Assembly: GCF_030704535.1 (NCBI RefSeq)
Contig: NC_081819.1
Coordinates: 16,149,501 to 16,213,500, forward strand
Source: Vitis vinifera
Lineage: Eukaryota; Streptophyta; Magnoliopsida; Vitales; Vitaceae
Direction: 5' to 3'
Length of the DNA: 64,000 nucleotides
Each line of letters begins with the position of its first letter. Position 1 is the first letter of the stretch. Below, one piece after another: positions 50,301 through 63,317 of this stretch. A model generated the notes under the pieces. That model was not told the origin of the DNA. It saw nothing but the letters and a program-made list of their open reading frames with translations, and searched no databases. The position numbers and the translations under genes were made by a program.

Positions 50301-53300
50301 CCAGACCACCACCAATGTGACCATGAGCAGTCATCCCCATGAAAGGCAAAAATATATAGCCAATGCATGCACCTAGGAGCAAACAATATTATCATGGAAG
50401 CCAATAGCCAATAAATGCGATGGAAACAGCCATGGCATAGCTAGAATGCTGAAAGGGAAAAAAAACACACAGAAACTTGCCTTAAGTGCCATGTCATCAA
50501 TCCCTTTTGTAGTTAGAACAACATTGGCTCCAGCTTTCAGAAGTTTCTCAATTCGCTCTTTAGTCATATCAGCTTCTCTGCAAAGATATAAGTACAGTTA
50601 GTGCTCCATCACAGCAAATCCCCAAAATAATTACAAGAATTAGACAACCATCTTTTGCTGAGAATCATAGAACAATCAGAGAGATCATCTCATAACAAGT
50701 GAAGGCAAAAGCATGAGAATCTGTGAAGGTCTCTATCGTTTGCACAGTTTTAATATCATCGGGATATCATAACCTCAGCAACCTTAGAAATTAAACCCAT
50801 TTAGTTTCATAACTTGATCTACTGTATTGTGAAACAAAGGTAATCAGCCATCAACATATCCAATTTAGAAGATGTTCTCTTGAGCGGCCAGTTTTAGAAG
50901 CATAACACAAAGTCCCAGTACAATAATATCACACATGATACTTTTTAAAAAAAAAACAGATATATCACACATGATAAATTAGAGTTGCTTGAGTACAATG
51001 GGATATAGAGTTTGATTTGATGAGATTGATCAGTGTAAATACTCTTTAATAATATAGGGAAAGGAAAAAGATAAACTCATATGAAGCCCAGAAAATTTTC
51101 AAAATCAAATAAATTAACACCATATTCTTTTTACCAGATATTTTGGGGAAAAAGAAGCAAAAAGTAAAGTCAAATGTATCCTCTAGACAGCACTATAAGT
51201 CAGGACTCCACTCTTGGCAAGATAGCAAGCATTGGGTATTAGCAGAGAAAAAGACCCAAATAAAATTGCATTTGAAAATCTTGAAAATATCAGAATGGGT
51301 ATTCATTGACAAACCGCTGTTACATGGACAGAATTTTTATAAGTCGAGTTTTTTTTCAAAAAAGAAAATAAGATGGGACTATTTCAGGATTCTCAGCAGA
51401 ACACTAAAAGCTTCTTCACCCAAGTTGAAGACATCGATGGACATGCCTTCAATTCAAATCTTGGAAAGGGCTATCCCCTTGGCTTCCTAAGAGCCAAAGG
51501 GACACACATCTTAGCTTCAATCATCTGAGGCAACAACAAAAATCATTACAGTATCTAATAACCCTGAACCTAAATGTTCCCTCAAACTCTAGTCTCACAT
51601 TCAGCCAGCTTACAACAAACCATCAAAGTTCTGTCAAGTCCCTACTGGCAGCTTTAATAAAGAAACAATTTAATTCTGACATAGGACTGAGGATGCTACC
51701 ATCCTATAGTTACCAAGAATAAGAGAAACTAGGATGCCCTAGGACCCATTCCTTCAGATGTTCATGAATCAGATTATCAGTCCTGTACAAGTTTGAATCT
51801 CAGAATTCATTTTGACCCACTGAAAATATATCAAACTTTGTCGATTTTCATCCAAACATATTGGTATCATCAACATCTATAGTAGGAATACCACTTTTTT
51901 ATTTCCTCGGCAAAGCAATTCTCTAACTGTTCACTCAAAATATATACAGACTACTCTGTTTTTCCTTATTAATAAAGTCTTCAATTTTATTTGTCAAAGA
52001 AAACAGTACAAGAGGGTTTTGGACCAGGTTTGAACCTGAACACCCAAAATCTACAAAATAAGCAGATCATTTGTTCATGCTTACATATCAACCATACAAG
52101 GGATATGCAACCTCATTCTAGGATTGTACAATGAAAGCATTACAGCTGACAAACAAAGATGCGTCATGCTTCAATATATGGTTTGACAAGAGACTTTTTT
52201 TTTTTTTTGATTGACAAAGATTTAATATGTTAACAGCACAATAGATAGAGTATATACTATCAACATACAAAAACGATCTCAAGTTAGCTTATCAAAAAAA
52301 AAAAAAAACAAAAACGATCTCAAGTTATGTGCATTCTAATCTCAAGAAATTTTGAAGCTTATTAACTGATCACCTTTGACGAATTTTCTCAAGCTCCCTT
52401 GGATCGGTGACCAATACTTGGACACCCAATTGCATCTTTGTCCTTTGAAGATTAAAGTCGAGGCAGGCAATCCTTGCAGGGGCAACTCTAAGAGGCATTC
52501 CTTGGGCCGCACGGCCAGTATTTAGAGCATAACCATTCAACAGGTAGCTATCTTTTGCACTTTTTCCATGAGCTTTCAAAATATTAATTCCCTGTAATAT
52601 AGCAAAAAACAAGCCAACTCAGATATCTGAAAAACATGCAAGATAACTAACGCCAATTAGTGAGTTAATGAACTGTTATAGTTTAGCATGGGAAAAAGCT
52701 TGTAATAAAGCCTAAATTCACAATTACTCTCCCACAAGCGGGGAAGAGACAAATACCTTTTGGATAAAGCATTGAATCTTATGCAAGTACAAACCTTAAT
52801 TGGGTATTTAACTTCACCCCGTGCATTGGTTGTTTTTACTGCTTGTACTGCATCTACAACCTGGAAAGCCAAATAAAATGCACAATTAATTTATATATGA
52901 ATGAATTTCAGAAGTCATTAACTTTTAGAAAATTGTGGAAACCAAGGCTTCATGGGTTTAGCATCAGAAATTAGTCTGGCAATCTTTATCAGATATGCAA
53001 AAATGCATGCTAAAGATTAACCTATTCAAGATGAGGAATACCAAATGAACACCCAAAAAGCAGATAGGAAATATTGACATATTAAACAGCTCAAATCTTC
53101 CATATAATTTTGGAAATAAGTATAGGGTAGACACACAATTCAAGCAATGGGAATGTCTTGATGACCACTTGAAATAGTTAGAATAATACTTGTAGCAAAC
53201 CATAACAATAGCAACAAAAAAATATATGCTCTGGAGCATGTCTTGTAACCAATCAATAACTATTCTTCTCTCCTTTTGATTATTTTTCTCCAGTATAGCC

Positions 53301-56300
53301 AATAGACAGCAATTTATATGATGTACACCCTTTCTGTGTTCTTAGTCTGCTTTTGCTCTTTTAACTATAAAAAAAAAAAGGTGGAACACATACCAAACTT
53401 GCGAAGAAGTCACTGTCACCAGCTATCAACTTTGAGGACATGCTTGTCTTGGCACAATTTATAAGTGAATCTTTTCCAAGTTTTTCAACCTAGAAACAGC
53501 AAGACAACAGTAAGGTTACAATCACTATACTGAACATATCACGGCTTAACCACGCATTACAGTATGTATACAAACATAAGAGATGGAGGCTTAAAATACC
53601 TTTTTGATTGACTGAAAATTTTATAGTTAAAATTCAAACTCAAACATCATATCAATTATTGACTTATTTCTGCATTCGGCATATTTCCCTAACCATAGAA
53701 GAGACTAAAAGGAACACTAGACACCACAATTGAAGTTGAACAGCTGTTTACTGTGACTTCAAAGGTGGGGCAACAGAAATGTATTCAACCAATTGACAGT
53801 TAAGTTATGAGCTGTCAAACTCAATACTAGTTTTTCATAGGACAGCAATGGTGATGGCATTTTATGAATGCCATGGGTACAAAAATGCCATTTTCAGTGT
53901 AAATCATGGTTAATGAAACCAAAAAATAAAGTTCCCAAATGCATTGCACATTGAACATCAATAACCATCCAGAAAACAGATCCTCTTCTCAACAGCTTTT
54001 CAAGATCCACTTATTGGATGAACCTTACCTTTACGGCCAATTTTTCATCCACATATTTGCATGCTTCCCTCATAGCAAGCTGTCAGAAATGAAAACAATT
54101 GTGTTGCATGTATGAGAAAAATTACAGGACAAAATTCCAAGTTAAAGAAACCATAGGTTATGAAAATACAGACACTTCAAGGACTTTAAAGAACAGACAA
54201 ACGAAAGACAAATCTTAGAACTACTCACCCTGTATCCACTAATTATAGATGTTGGATGAATCTTATTTCTCACCAGATCATTAGCTCTCTGCAGAAATTA
54301 ACGATGAAATCAGAAATTACAAAGTGATCATTCTCCGGTATATCATTTCTGTGAAATCCAAACAGCATTGCAGCAATCAATTTGACAATGCAAATTGGAT
54401 CAAAGCACTAGTTAGGTGTTACCTTAAGCAACTCTGCAGCAACAATAACCACTGAAGTTGTCCCATCCCCAACTTCTCGGTCCTGAAGTTCAGCCAATTC
54501 AACAAGTACCTGTATATGCCACAAAAGAAGGTGGAGCAGGCAAAGATATGAAGCCAAAAAGTCCCTTTTCATAAATAAGCAAATCATTTAAAATGATAGA
54601 ATGGGCATAACCCCACTACACATGAAGTATACAAGCTATACCCAAAAACAAGAGTGTGTCAAAACAATCTTGGCTTTGGATAGCATCATATAAAGCAAGA
54701 GTAAGACTAAAGCAACAAACAGAAATGCTCTTTAATCCTACCTTGGCAGCTGGATGCTCAACTTCCAACATCTTGAGTATTGTAGCACCATCATTAGTAA
54801 TTGTTACATCACCAATATCATCAACCAGCATCTGAAATCATCAATGAACAACATAAGTACAGGGTGTATAAAACACTCTTACAAGCACAGAAGTTAAAAC
54901 CTTGCAACCAATTAAAAATGCACACTGCCAAAGCCCAGATAACTTTCATTTATAAAGTTGATTGATATGACATTTTTGCTATCAAAATCCTCTGTGAGGA
55001 GCAATGATTTAATCCAGATGAAAAATGAAAAATTCCCAGACACTTCTACAATTAACAGTGAATTGGTTTGGAAAAAAATAATTAGCACCAAATTGGCTCA
55101 GTTATAGACTTACAGAAGGACATGTATCTAGCGCCTCAAAAAGCTGAAGGATCAAAATAGAGCCACTACCATCCTATTCAATATTCCAAGTTTTGAACCA
55201 TCTTTTTCAAGTATTTCACTCATCACAATCCACATGGCAAAAATTTCAATATTGAAGTATATGCACCTACTAACTAATAATATAATTAAATTTTATTTCT
55301 GGTCTTTAGGGAATGTGGTTATCACCCATAGAAGAGAAACCAAAGGGACCTAAGCATGCCTCTCCACTGTTAAGCAAGTTGAAATGTTTGAAGAAGTTCA
55401 TTTTTCCACCAACACAATCAACCGCATCTAGGCAACATTGATCATCATCTTGATAATAACAAAATAAATGGCATATTTGATTCAAATTGCCTTCAACTTC
55501 CAAAATAATAACCTCCAAGACTAAAAGGAAAAGAAAAAGAAAATTTTCAAAAATTTATTTTTTCCATTAAGACAAAATTATCTTAGAAAAAGTAATAAGT
55601 TAAAAAATAAATAATTCTTAAAAATAACTTAAGTTTTAAAACAAATTGCTTTAATACTTAAGAAAAATAAAAAAAAACAAACAACTTAGCACTTAATATT
55701 ATTTAGACTTCAGTTAAATTAAAGAATAAAGTCTATTTAGATTTAAAACAAAAAAACAAATGCCACCCAAGTCAGTCATTTTTCTATAAAAAACAATGCC
55801 CTATTTCCCTTGCAAACTCTGAAGATACTTCAAACCTTAGACTCTGCTGTCGCCTCTAGCTGATAAAACCTTAGAAAATTTTAATTATTTCCATATAGGA
55901 AAGGAGGAAGAAAAATGTGAAATGGTGAAAGTTCTTGAAAATATGCATTAAAGCACTAATAACTGATTTGGGAAACCATCAACCTAGGCCAGCGTTCAAC
56001 TAATCAACAAAACATTCAAGGGGGATGGGGGGTCTGTGATTAAAACCTAGAAAGTCGAAGCTCCCCATGAATTTTACGACTGACGATCGCAATGTTATTC
56101 TATGGAAAACTTTCATTGATATGCTCTCTTTTTATGAAATTGAGTTATATAAATACACCCCAAATTCAACTCTTCCCATATTCCTATGTCTTCTATTTAT
56201 GCGATAAGAAACTCATACTGTATAAGGCAAAGTCGACTTCCTGCTCAGAAATACACTTGGGCTATGTTCGGTAACGAATGACGGGATTCGACTGGAGGGC

Positions 56301-56715
56301 TCAGAAAATTTGCAAAAATAAATTAAATCAAATCCACTCTTACTATTTCACAGATACACAATCAAGGTCTCAACTTAAGTTCAATGATTCAAATCCTCGC
56401 ATTCATTCCAGCACCCAAGTTCAAAGTGTGTGCGAGAAAGAGATATGTACCTTGTCCAGTCCAACAGGCCCGAGAGAGGACTTTACAATGTTGGCAACCG
56501 CTTGACACGCCACCACTAAAACCCAAACAAATCCACAAAAGAAAAAGCAAGAAAAATCACACCTTTATTCGAAACCTCCAAAACATCAACAACAAAAAGC
56601 AGAAACTTTGAAGTAAAATGAAGAGTGGAAGAGGGATACTACCGTTTTGAGAACGGACGTCCTGGCCCGACTGACGTTCGCCCATAATATCGGGAGTTTG
56701 TGCTGAGAGAGCCAT
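44391..56715 (-). CDS. CCT1: T-complex protein 1 subunit alpha (CCT1 chaperonin)
   Basis: Subunit of the cytosolic ATP-driven TRiC/CCT ring that folds actin, tubulin and other proteins. Seventeen exons join in frame: 56715-56643, 56515-56451, 54831-54742, 54509-54423, 54288-54229, 54079-54029, 53489-53394, 52860-52795, 52591-52374, 50577-50481, 49268-49182, 47297-47163, 46582-46478, 45129-45001, 44901-44798, 44645-44555 and 44477-44391. They give 546 residues, the usual length. Signatures: [14 protein letters not shown] (about 38-51), TNDGATIL (58-65), GDGTTS (90-95) and VVAGGGAVE (411-419). The start [18 protein letters not shown] is typical of the alpha subunit. Fifteen introns are GT-AG; intron 10 has a GC donor. 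Introns 10 (1.2 kb), 11 (1.9 kb) and 13 (1.3 kb) are long, and 10 and 11 hold transposon pieces. Intact. Confidence 0.96.
48000..48395 (-). pseudogene. LINE-type RNase H-like fragment in CCT1 intron 11
   Basis: Minus-strand reading gives [20 protein letters not shown], then [19 protein letters not shown], a stop, then a tail with [18 protein letters not shown]. This matches the plant RNase H-like (RVT_3) domain at the end of non-LTR element polyproteins: (E)AELLAxxxGLxxAxxL, NLxVExDS, and a final RxANxxADxLAKxGA block. It is truncated and broken. Confidence 0.65.
49735..50190 (+). repeat. LTR-like insertion with own TATA box in CCT1 intron 10
   Basis: The sequence changes character, with repeated TAGGATTAG, TTAGAATTAGAGTCATAA and GGGTTGTTAGAATCC. 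A TTCTATAAATAAGGCTAATC promoter-like block follows at about 49902, then a GT-rich leader. This is the layout of a solo LTR. Ends and family not determined. Confidence 0.45.
50479..50481 (-). other. Non-canonical GC splice donor of CCT1 intron 10
   Basis: Exon 10 ends CTTAAG and the intron begins GCAAGT. Exon 11 begins TAC after a normal AG acceptor. Only this GC donor keeps the conserved DDMALK-YFVEAG reading; the nearest GT (GTTTCT, four bases on) would shift the frame. Confidence 0.85.
55540..55800. mobile_element. Possible MITE in CCT1 intron 2
   Basis: AT-rich stretch with AATAACTTAAGTTTTAAAAC and TTAGCACTTAATATTATTTAG, and long A runs, resembling MITE interiors. No clear paired termini. 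Confidence 0.3.
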
Positions 56716-57299
56716 TTTAAAAGGGAGAGAGAACTGGGTGAAAGGGGGGAAATGGAGGAAACCCTAGATCGGCAGTGTAAGAGAAGAGTGTGTTCTGTAG
56801 CTTAGAGTTTGATGTTCAAAAAGAAGAGGCCGGAAGCGAAACGAAGAATTGTATTTCGCGTACAACGACGTCGTTTTGGTCTGCTTTTAACTAGGGATAG
56901 CAAATTGCAAATGGGTTGGGGAGGTTGGGCTTGGACCCAAAGGGTTATGAAGCCTGTGTCCACCCTGAAATCTAATGTTTTTTTTTTTTTAGTGAAAAAA
57001 AAAATTCATAAAACTGAATCATCTAATTGAATTAATTCAATAAAATGCGTAAAAGTTACTCATCAAATTGTATAGATTTAATAAAATGACAAGGTAAAAA
57101 AAACAAAATAAAATAAAATAAAAATTGATTAGAGTTCATTTGAAAGTACTTTCTACACTTGTAGCATCAAAACCATATTTGGAGAAAAATTAGGTTTTTG
57201 AAAATTTTCAAAAAACATTTTTAAACGTAGATAGTCCATTCTGCACTATATTTAGAAAACACTTTTAACTTAAAAAGCGTTTTAAAAAATGAAAGAAAA
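56716..57299. other. Upstream region of CCT1
   Basis: CCT1 leader and promoter on the minus strand lie next to 56715. CGACGACGTCG near 56864 is a small palindrome with an ACGT core of bZIP type. The rest is AT-rich with a MITE-like part at 57130-57320. Confidence 0.4.
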
Positions 57300-57576
57300 A
57301 CCAAGTATTGAAAATACTTTTTAAAATTTGAAAATTTTCTTGTATTATTTCATTTTGATAATCTAGGAAACCTCGATAAATGTTGTGTGACAATTATAGA
57401 ATTTTATCAATTGAATTCTAATATGAGATTTATGTAATTTGATATAAGCATAAAGGAAAATCTTTAATAAGGTTGTGACCGACTCTAACAAACTTAACTA
57501 ATATAAATTGTACACTTGGCTAAGTTAATTAAAATCAAAACAAAAAACTTTAACCAACTAATCTTTTATCTTAACA
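57300..57576 (-). repeat. Copia 3' LTR start
   Basis: On the minus strand, TGTTAAGATAAAAGATTAG follows directly after a purine-rich GAGGGAGAA tract, the typical junction of polypurine tract and 3' LTR. The far end of the LTR is not defined. Confidence 0.5.
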
Positions 57577-57765
57577 TTCTCCCTCAAACTCAGGGTGGGA
57601 AATTTTTCGACTCTAAGTTTGAATCCCATTGAATTAAACCAAACACTTTGAACCGCCTTAGTGAAAACATCAAGTAATTGATCTATAGAAGGAACACATA
57701 CTTCAATCCCCTTCTTCATTACTCTCTCTAACAAAGTATAAGTCCAACTCTATATGTTTAATGTT
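57577..57765 (-). pseudogene. Copia polyprotein 3' end (RNase H tail)
   Basis: Minus-strand reading gives KHIELDLYFVRERVMKKG, IEVCVPSIDQLLDVFTKAV and F(K)LRVEKFPTLSLREN. This matches the end of copia RNase H (TKHIExDxHFVREKV...Q.ADxFTKxL...LRxKLxV). It runs straight into the polypurine tract and LTR. The rest of the element is missing. Confidence 0.75.
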
Positions 57766-58352
57766 CATATCCCAAATTCTAAAACCATGGTTTAATTATA
57801 ATATCAAATGATTAACACGTAATTCTAAATTTTGAAATATGAATTAAAGGATGAAAAATAAAGTGCTTGTATAGTATGCTAATCACTTATTTTCATATTC
57901 ACAGATTTTAATTTTAATGTACAAGCAATAACCAAAAATTTTAATAAATATATATTTCCAAATAATATAATACGAGATCATAACAATGTATTTTAAAATT
58001 TCCAAATTATAAATTTTACTTATTTTGAAAGTTTAAATAACCTAATCAATGGAATGAAAGTTTTTTATTATGCCATGTATGCTACCTTAATCGTGCAAAA
58101 GTTTTATTAAGTATGAAAAATAGGCAATTTTCAAATGATTCAAAGTTCAAGATAAAAACATGGGTGAATTTTGTTGTTTTCATGTTAGCTATAATTGAAA
58201 TAAAATTTCTAGATTTTTATCTTTGGTAATTTTACCTATGTAAACTTTTTTTCAAATAAATTTAGTAAAAGTTATCAATTTTAACTAAAATTGAAAAATC
58301 ATATTTTAATTTACTTATAATTGGATTATGAAATTGTTTTTATTGGATTCAA
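57766..58352. other. AT-rich intergenic DNA
   Basis: No gene and no recognised element. Confidence 0.4.
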
Positions 58353-58680
58353 AACGAGGTTTCATTAGGATAAAGTCATAGAAAGCATGAGATGATATAA
58401 CAAATGGTTGATTCATTAATAAAATTACGGATTTATGTTTATTGGCTTCCTTTTTTATCTCGTGTGCATTAATCGGGTATTTGAGCATTTATGTCCATAT
58501 AACTTATATTACACATAATTTAAGTACATTAGGAGTTAGAAATATGATACAAGTCATGAGTTCATTACAAGATAATAAATAGTTTATAATCAATTTATTA
58601 ATTTTAGTAATCCAGTAGAGATTAAATAAATCATTTAATTTTTTGAATTCAACAATTAGAAATCATTATTTGACAAAATT
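58353..58680 (+). repeat. Copia-type LTR remnant, copy 2
   Basis: Same family and orientation as the start of 20868-21475: GGATTTATGTTTATTGGC, CGGGTATTTGAGCATTTATG, GATACAAGTCATGAGTTC, AATCCAGTAGAGATTAAAT. More decayed than copy 1. Confidence 0.6.
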
Positions 58681-59422
58681 CATGAGTTAGAAATCATTTA
58701 ATTTTTTGAATTCAATAATTACACAGTTTGTTTAGAAATTAAATAAATTTTATTTCATGTGAAAAAAATGACTTTAAATATCATAACAAAGTTCGAAATC
58801 ATAACAAAAAAAAAAAAAAAAGATCAAATACAAACAAATAAAACTAATGTAAATAAAAAATAAAAATAAAATACAAAACAATAATATCAAATCTGGGTAT
58901 AAAATAACACGACCTAAAGTATATATTTGACATAATTGGATTGATATTTTTTCTTTGGTATTTATGAAAATCAGTATTGTAATGGAATAGTTATATATAT
59001 GATGTTAAGATAACAATAAATGCAATTACCGTATAAAAAAATGGAATTAATGTATAAAATATTGAATTAATGGATTAAAATGGATGAAATGATCTTTAAA
59101 TTTGTGAATTTATTTGACATAAATATCATTTACTATTTCAAGTATTTAAATATAGATTTTTAAAAAGAAGTTTTTTCTTATAATAAAATAATTCAAATAT
59201 TTTTGTTTAATAAGGTAAATAAAAAAAAAAGGGTGGAGGGTTAAATTTCAAAATTTGTAAATTTTGATATAATTGGACACTAAATTATGATATAATTTTA
59301 TCTATAAATTATTTTTTTATGGTAATTTGCACATTTCTTTAATTAGAAAACGCAGCGTTTCGACCCTCCAATCAACTCTCTTGAGCCTAAAGAAAGAGAG
59401 AGAAGGAAAAAGAGCAGAGAAA
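58681..59422. other. Intergenic DNA and 5' flank of the hydrolase gene
   Basis: AT-rich. The purine-rich leader of the next gene (GAAAGAGAGAGAAGG) begins near 59390. No TATA box stands out. Confidence 0.4.
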
Positions 59423-62400
59423 ATGCAGAGCTTGAAAGTTTTGTGGAGAAGACGCAGTGGTATTCGCTCCCCTCCCTTCCCCACTCATCACAGAGCTTTT
59501 TCCTACGTTCCCAACCCTGCTGCTGCCAATGATTTTGACTCTGAAGTGAGCTTCCTCAAGTACCCATCTATTTTTCACATATTTACACTCATCCAGCACT
59601 CACGATTATTTCTCTGGTTGTATACTTGTATCAGGTGCTGGTTGAAGGCGAAGGTTGTTCCAGAACTGCAATTCTCAACAGACCCCATGTTCTCAATGCT
59701 CTCAATACTTCAATGGTGTGCCTTCTCTCCCTTTAAAATTGCTTTCCAGTATTTTATTTTTGTTTCATATGTGTAGTTCTCGTAATTTGGGTATATCTGT
59801 CACGAGGGTTTATTTATTTTGGCCATTCGTTTGGCGCCCAATACAAATATTATTATCTATTTGGCTTCTTTTCAATTTCCTAGTGTCAAATTTATTTATT
59901 TATTTTTTTAAATCATTCAATATTAGAAACACATGATTTGTTTTGGGGCAAATTTTTGTTTGAAGCATCTCTAAAAATAATTTTGAATTTTTATATGGAA
60001 AGAAATGGGTTTTTGAAAATCTATAATATGTTGATTGGAAGAACAATTGGCAAATTGGATGGAATAAAGTTAGACCAAATAATTTAAAACAAAAAGGAAA
60101 ATTTTGGGTTGCACAGAGCTGGCAGACCCCATCAAAGGAAATTTACTAGTTGCGGTTTTTATTTGTGGCCTCCAGGGAGCTAGATTGCAAAACCTGTACA
60201 AGTCTTGGGAAGAAAATCCTGATATTGGTTTTGTGGTAATGAAGGTAACATCTGTTTCATGTTTTCAGCTTTTGGGTTCATTTGTATGTTAACGAATGAC
60301 TTAAGGCATTATCTTGAATTTTTGAAGGGCAGTGGCAGGGCATTTTGTGCAGGTGGAGATATTGTTGGCCTCTATAATTTAATAAATAAAGGTACTAAAT
60401 AGATTTGCTTTGCTGTTTGGGTCACATAGCAAAATGGTATACATTCAATCTATTCTCAAATTCCATGGTTGTATAGATTATTTCATTTTTCTCATGAAAT
60501 TTCGTTTCAAAGAAAGTAGCTTTGTTCTTTAGTGTGGAACTTATTAAGATACATTATAGGGATAGATGGAATGAGGAAATTATTGCAGATGATAAAAAAA
60601 GCTGGAATTCTTGGAGTTGGATTATAATCAATTCCTTACAGCCTAATCTCTATCAAGAAGACAAAAAGGTTCCTCATTGGGTCTGTGGCAATACATGATC
60701 CAGGATTACATTCTTTAGGACCATCATTTTTTTCTGTCTAGTAGAAAATGCCTGACTGTAATAAGGACTGAAAACCTTTTGTCATGGGGGCATTCAAAAG
60801 GTGAATTTTTTCCATTTTTGAAGGAGCTATATGATACTACAGAGAGAAAGCTTCACTATCTGCATATTTTTTTGTTGGTTAGTTTTGTCTTTTTACTGTC
60901 AAATTACCCTCTATGAATGCTTGGGTTATCTAAGCTATAAAATTTCCTAATTAGGTTTATAAATTATTTAAAATTTTGAAATCTCTTCAATTGTTAGTAA
61001 ACCGAGTATCATAGATGTATGAGACACTAATGAATTTGATTTACAATCCATATTTTCTTTAGGATTCTTTACCCATGAGATTCTTCTTTATGTTTATTTT
61101 ATTTTCACATTCTATTTGGGGAGAGACTGAATGTTGATACATAATATTGATTGGATGATCAGGTGTAGGAATGCAACATTTTAGACCATTTAGATGGCAA
61201 TACGGCATAAATGAATCCATGGAACACCCTTAATGGGGAATAAATATTGGTATGTTCCATAGGTTATATAGAAGAAGAGAAATTGGGAAACCAAAGGGTT
61301 TCCACTTTCCAGCTATATGATAGAAACAGAGCTCTAAGGAGGACACAGATTTCTAGAAATCAAATACTAGAAACACGACAAGCTTGGCTAATGAAGAGGG
61401 GGACTTGGATGATTTACTACTAACCATCCCAAGTCCATCCTTGCCCAATAAAGAACTGGACACTGGAGAAGTTGTTCTGCATCTCATCTTCCCTTTTATT
61501 ATTATTTCTTTTTCTGACTTTTTGGATTCTTGCCTCTTAGTTTAAGCTTGATAATGCCTTTGTATACTTGACACATGACAGACTTCAGCCTTTGTCATTC
61601 TTTAACATTTAAAAAAGATTCAATGTACACTCAGATCAATGATTTAACCTCAAATGTGTTATCTTTTGTCACCACCATGGAAGTGCCATTGTTAGTCCAA
61701 GAAACATGCTGTCCAAGCTCTTAGATCTAAGCTTCTTGAAGAATACTAGAGGTTTCTTTTACAAAAAACCTAGAGATTGTATCCACATTCAAAATCAACA
61801 AATTCAATATCTGTTTATTTTTTTCTTTCCTTTTGCTTAGAGCTTTATGTTTGCGTAGACACAGGGATTCTCTTGTTTTAGTCTTTTTTTCGCCATGCAC
61901 CTTTGTCTATGCCCCTGTTATTTTTCTACTTCACAATTCAGTTCCTCAAAGTCATTATATCGTATGCTTTGTGCCCTTGTTACATGGATGATGCGATGTT
62001 TCAGCATCTAATTGATATGCAGGTTGCACTGTGCCCTTTTGTAATGTTTTGGTAATTTTTTATTCAATTTAATTAGTGAAACCGAATTTTGTTTTATAGC
62101 AATTTTGTAACCTTTGGTCCACTCTATGCAGGGAGGATAGAGGACTGTAAGGAATTTTTTGGGACAGTATATAGTTTTATATACCTTGTAGGCACGTATT
62201 TGAAGCCAAATGTGAGTATTCATTATTTTTATAGCATTTGAAAGTTGAAACATATAGCTGGCTCTACTGTTTGGTGTGCTTTGTTTTGCTTTCAATAATT
62301 ATTACTTTGGTATGATCATAGAGGTTTTTTCATGAGATTCATAAAATGTTGGTATCATATGTCAATGAGAGAACTATTTGTTTTTAATCTATACTGTAAT

Positions 62401-62741
62401 TACATGCTGGATTTAATGTTTTGTAAGTAGGACTACCTTTTGGCTGTACTGCTGGGTTGTACTTGTTCAACCCAAGGTGGATGATGACTGTTGAATCATT
62501 GACATTAAAAAAATGCTTTGAAGTCATAAGAACCAAAATCAGTCTTGCTACATTTAGATGGATATAAAATAATTTAGATGGAACTTCTAGTTTATCTATT
62601 TATCTTAGCTACATTAGTCATCATCATTATACTAATGCATTAAGAACCTCCATTTAGGTGGCTATTTTGGATGGCATAACAATGGGCGGCGGAGCGGGGG
62701 TTTCGATTCCTGGGATGTTCCGAGTTGCAACTGATAGAACT
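59423..62741 (+). CDS. 3-hydroxyisobutyryl-CoA hydrolase-like protein, mitochondrial (5' part)
   Basis: Member of the crotonase fold family; hydrolases of this type release 3-hydroxyisobutyrate from its CoA ester in valine breakdown. Six exons join in frame: 59423-59545, 59635-59715, 60176-60244, 60328-60391, 62132-62211 and 62658-62741, covering residues 1-167. The next exon is not in the window, so the gene is cut off by the window end. The N-terminus ([16 protein letters not shown], then HHRAFSYV) is Arg-rich without acid, as in mitochondrial presequences. Family blocks: [32 protein letters not shown] (92-107, first oxyanion-hole loop) and [20 protein letters not shown] (144-163, second loop). 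The catalytic region lies in the missing part, so hydrolase versus hydratase is judged by overall resemblance. All visible introns are GT-AG. Confidence 0.88.
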
Positions 62742-63317
62742 GTATGTAACAGTGATAATGTGACGGATATTCCCTTTTAACCTCGTCATTAATTACTGGT
62801 CCTGATAACTGTAATATACATGTTTGTGTGTGTGTGTCCTTCTACTATTTTGTTTGAGAAATTTGTCAATTACCCTGCAATTCTTAAACAAGCTTGACAT
62901 ATGTAACCAAGTTCTTGAACATGTTTGCGTTGTTTAGACATGTAAGTAAACCCTTTTCCTTTTAACTTTTACATGAAATTGAACCTGGAATGCCGTCACC
63001 TCCACCCCTATTTTTGCCACCTGAGCCAGCCTCAGGGACTTGTAGTTGAGCTTATATATATGATTCATATCATCTGGTATTTTAAGGTGGTTTTCCCATT
63101 TTGTCCTGACATTTAAAGGTGTAAACTGTAAGCATTTCAAGGAAGTAAATAGTTAAAGATGCATAGAAGAATATTATAGAAAATTTTGGGAGATAAGAAA
63201 GACAAATGAAGCCTTGCATTTTATATACTGTTGGCACTAAGCTCCAGATGGTAGAGTCAGAAGTAGGGAAGATGTTTTTGTTTTTTGAAGAAAATATAAA
63301 TGAAATTTTGAATGTCA
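62742..63317. other. Intron 6 of the hydrolase gene, first part
   Basis: Begins with the GTATGT donor at 62742. No exon with the expected continuation of the crotonase domain is found from here to the window end. Confidence 0.55.

Noticed and set aside
54616-54831. Separate small chaperonin-like proteins suggested by isolated open frames
   Set aside because: Each is one CCT1 exon read on into its intron; splicing joins all seventeen into one 546-residue protein.
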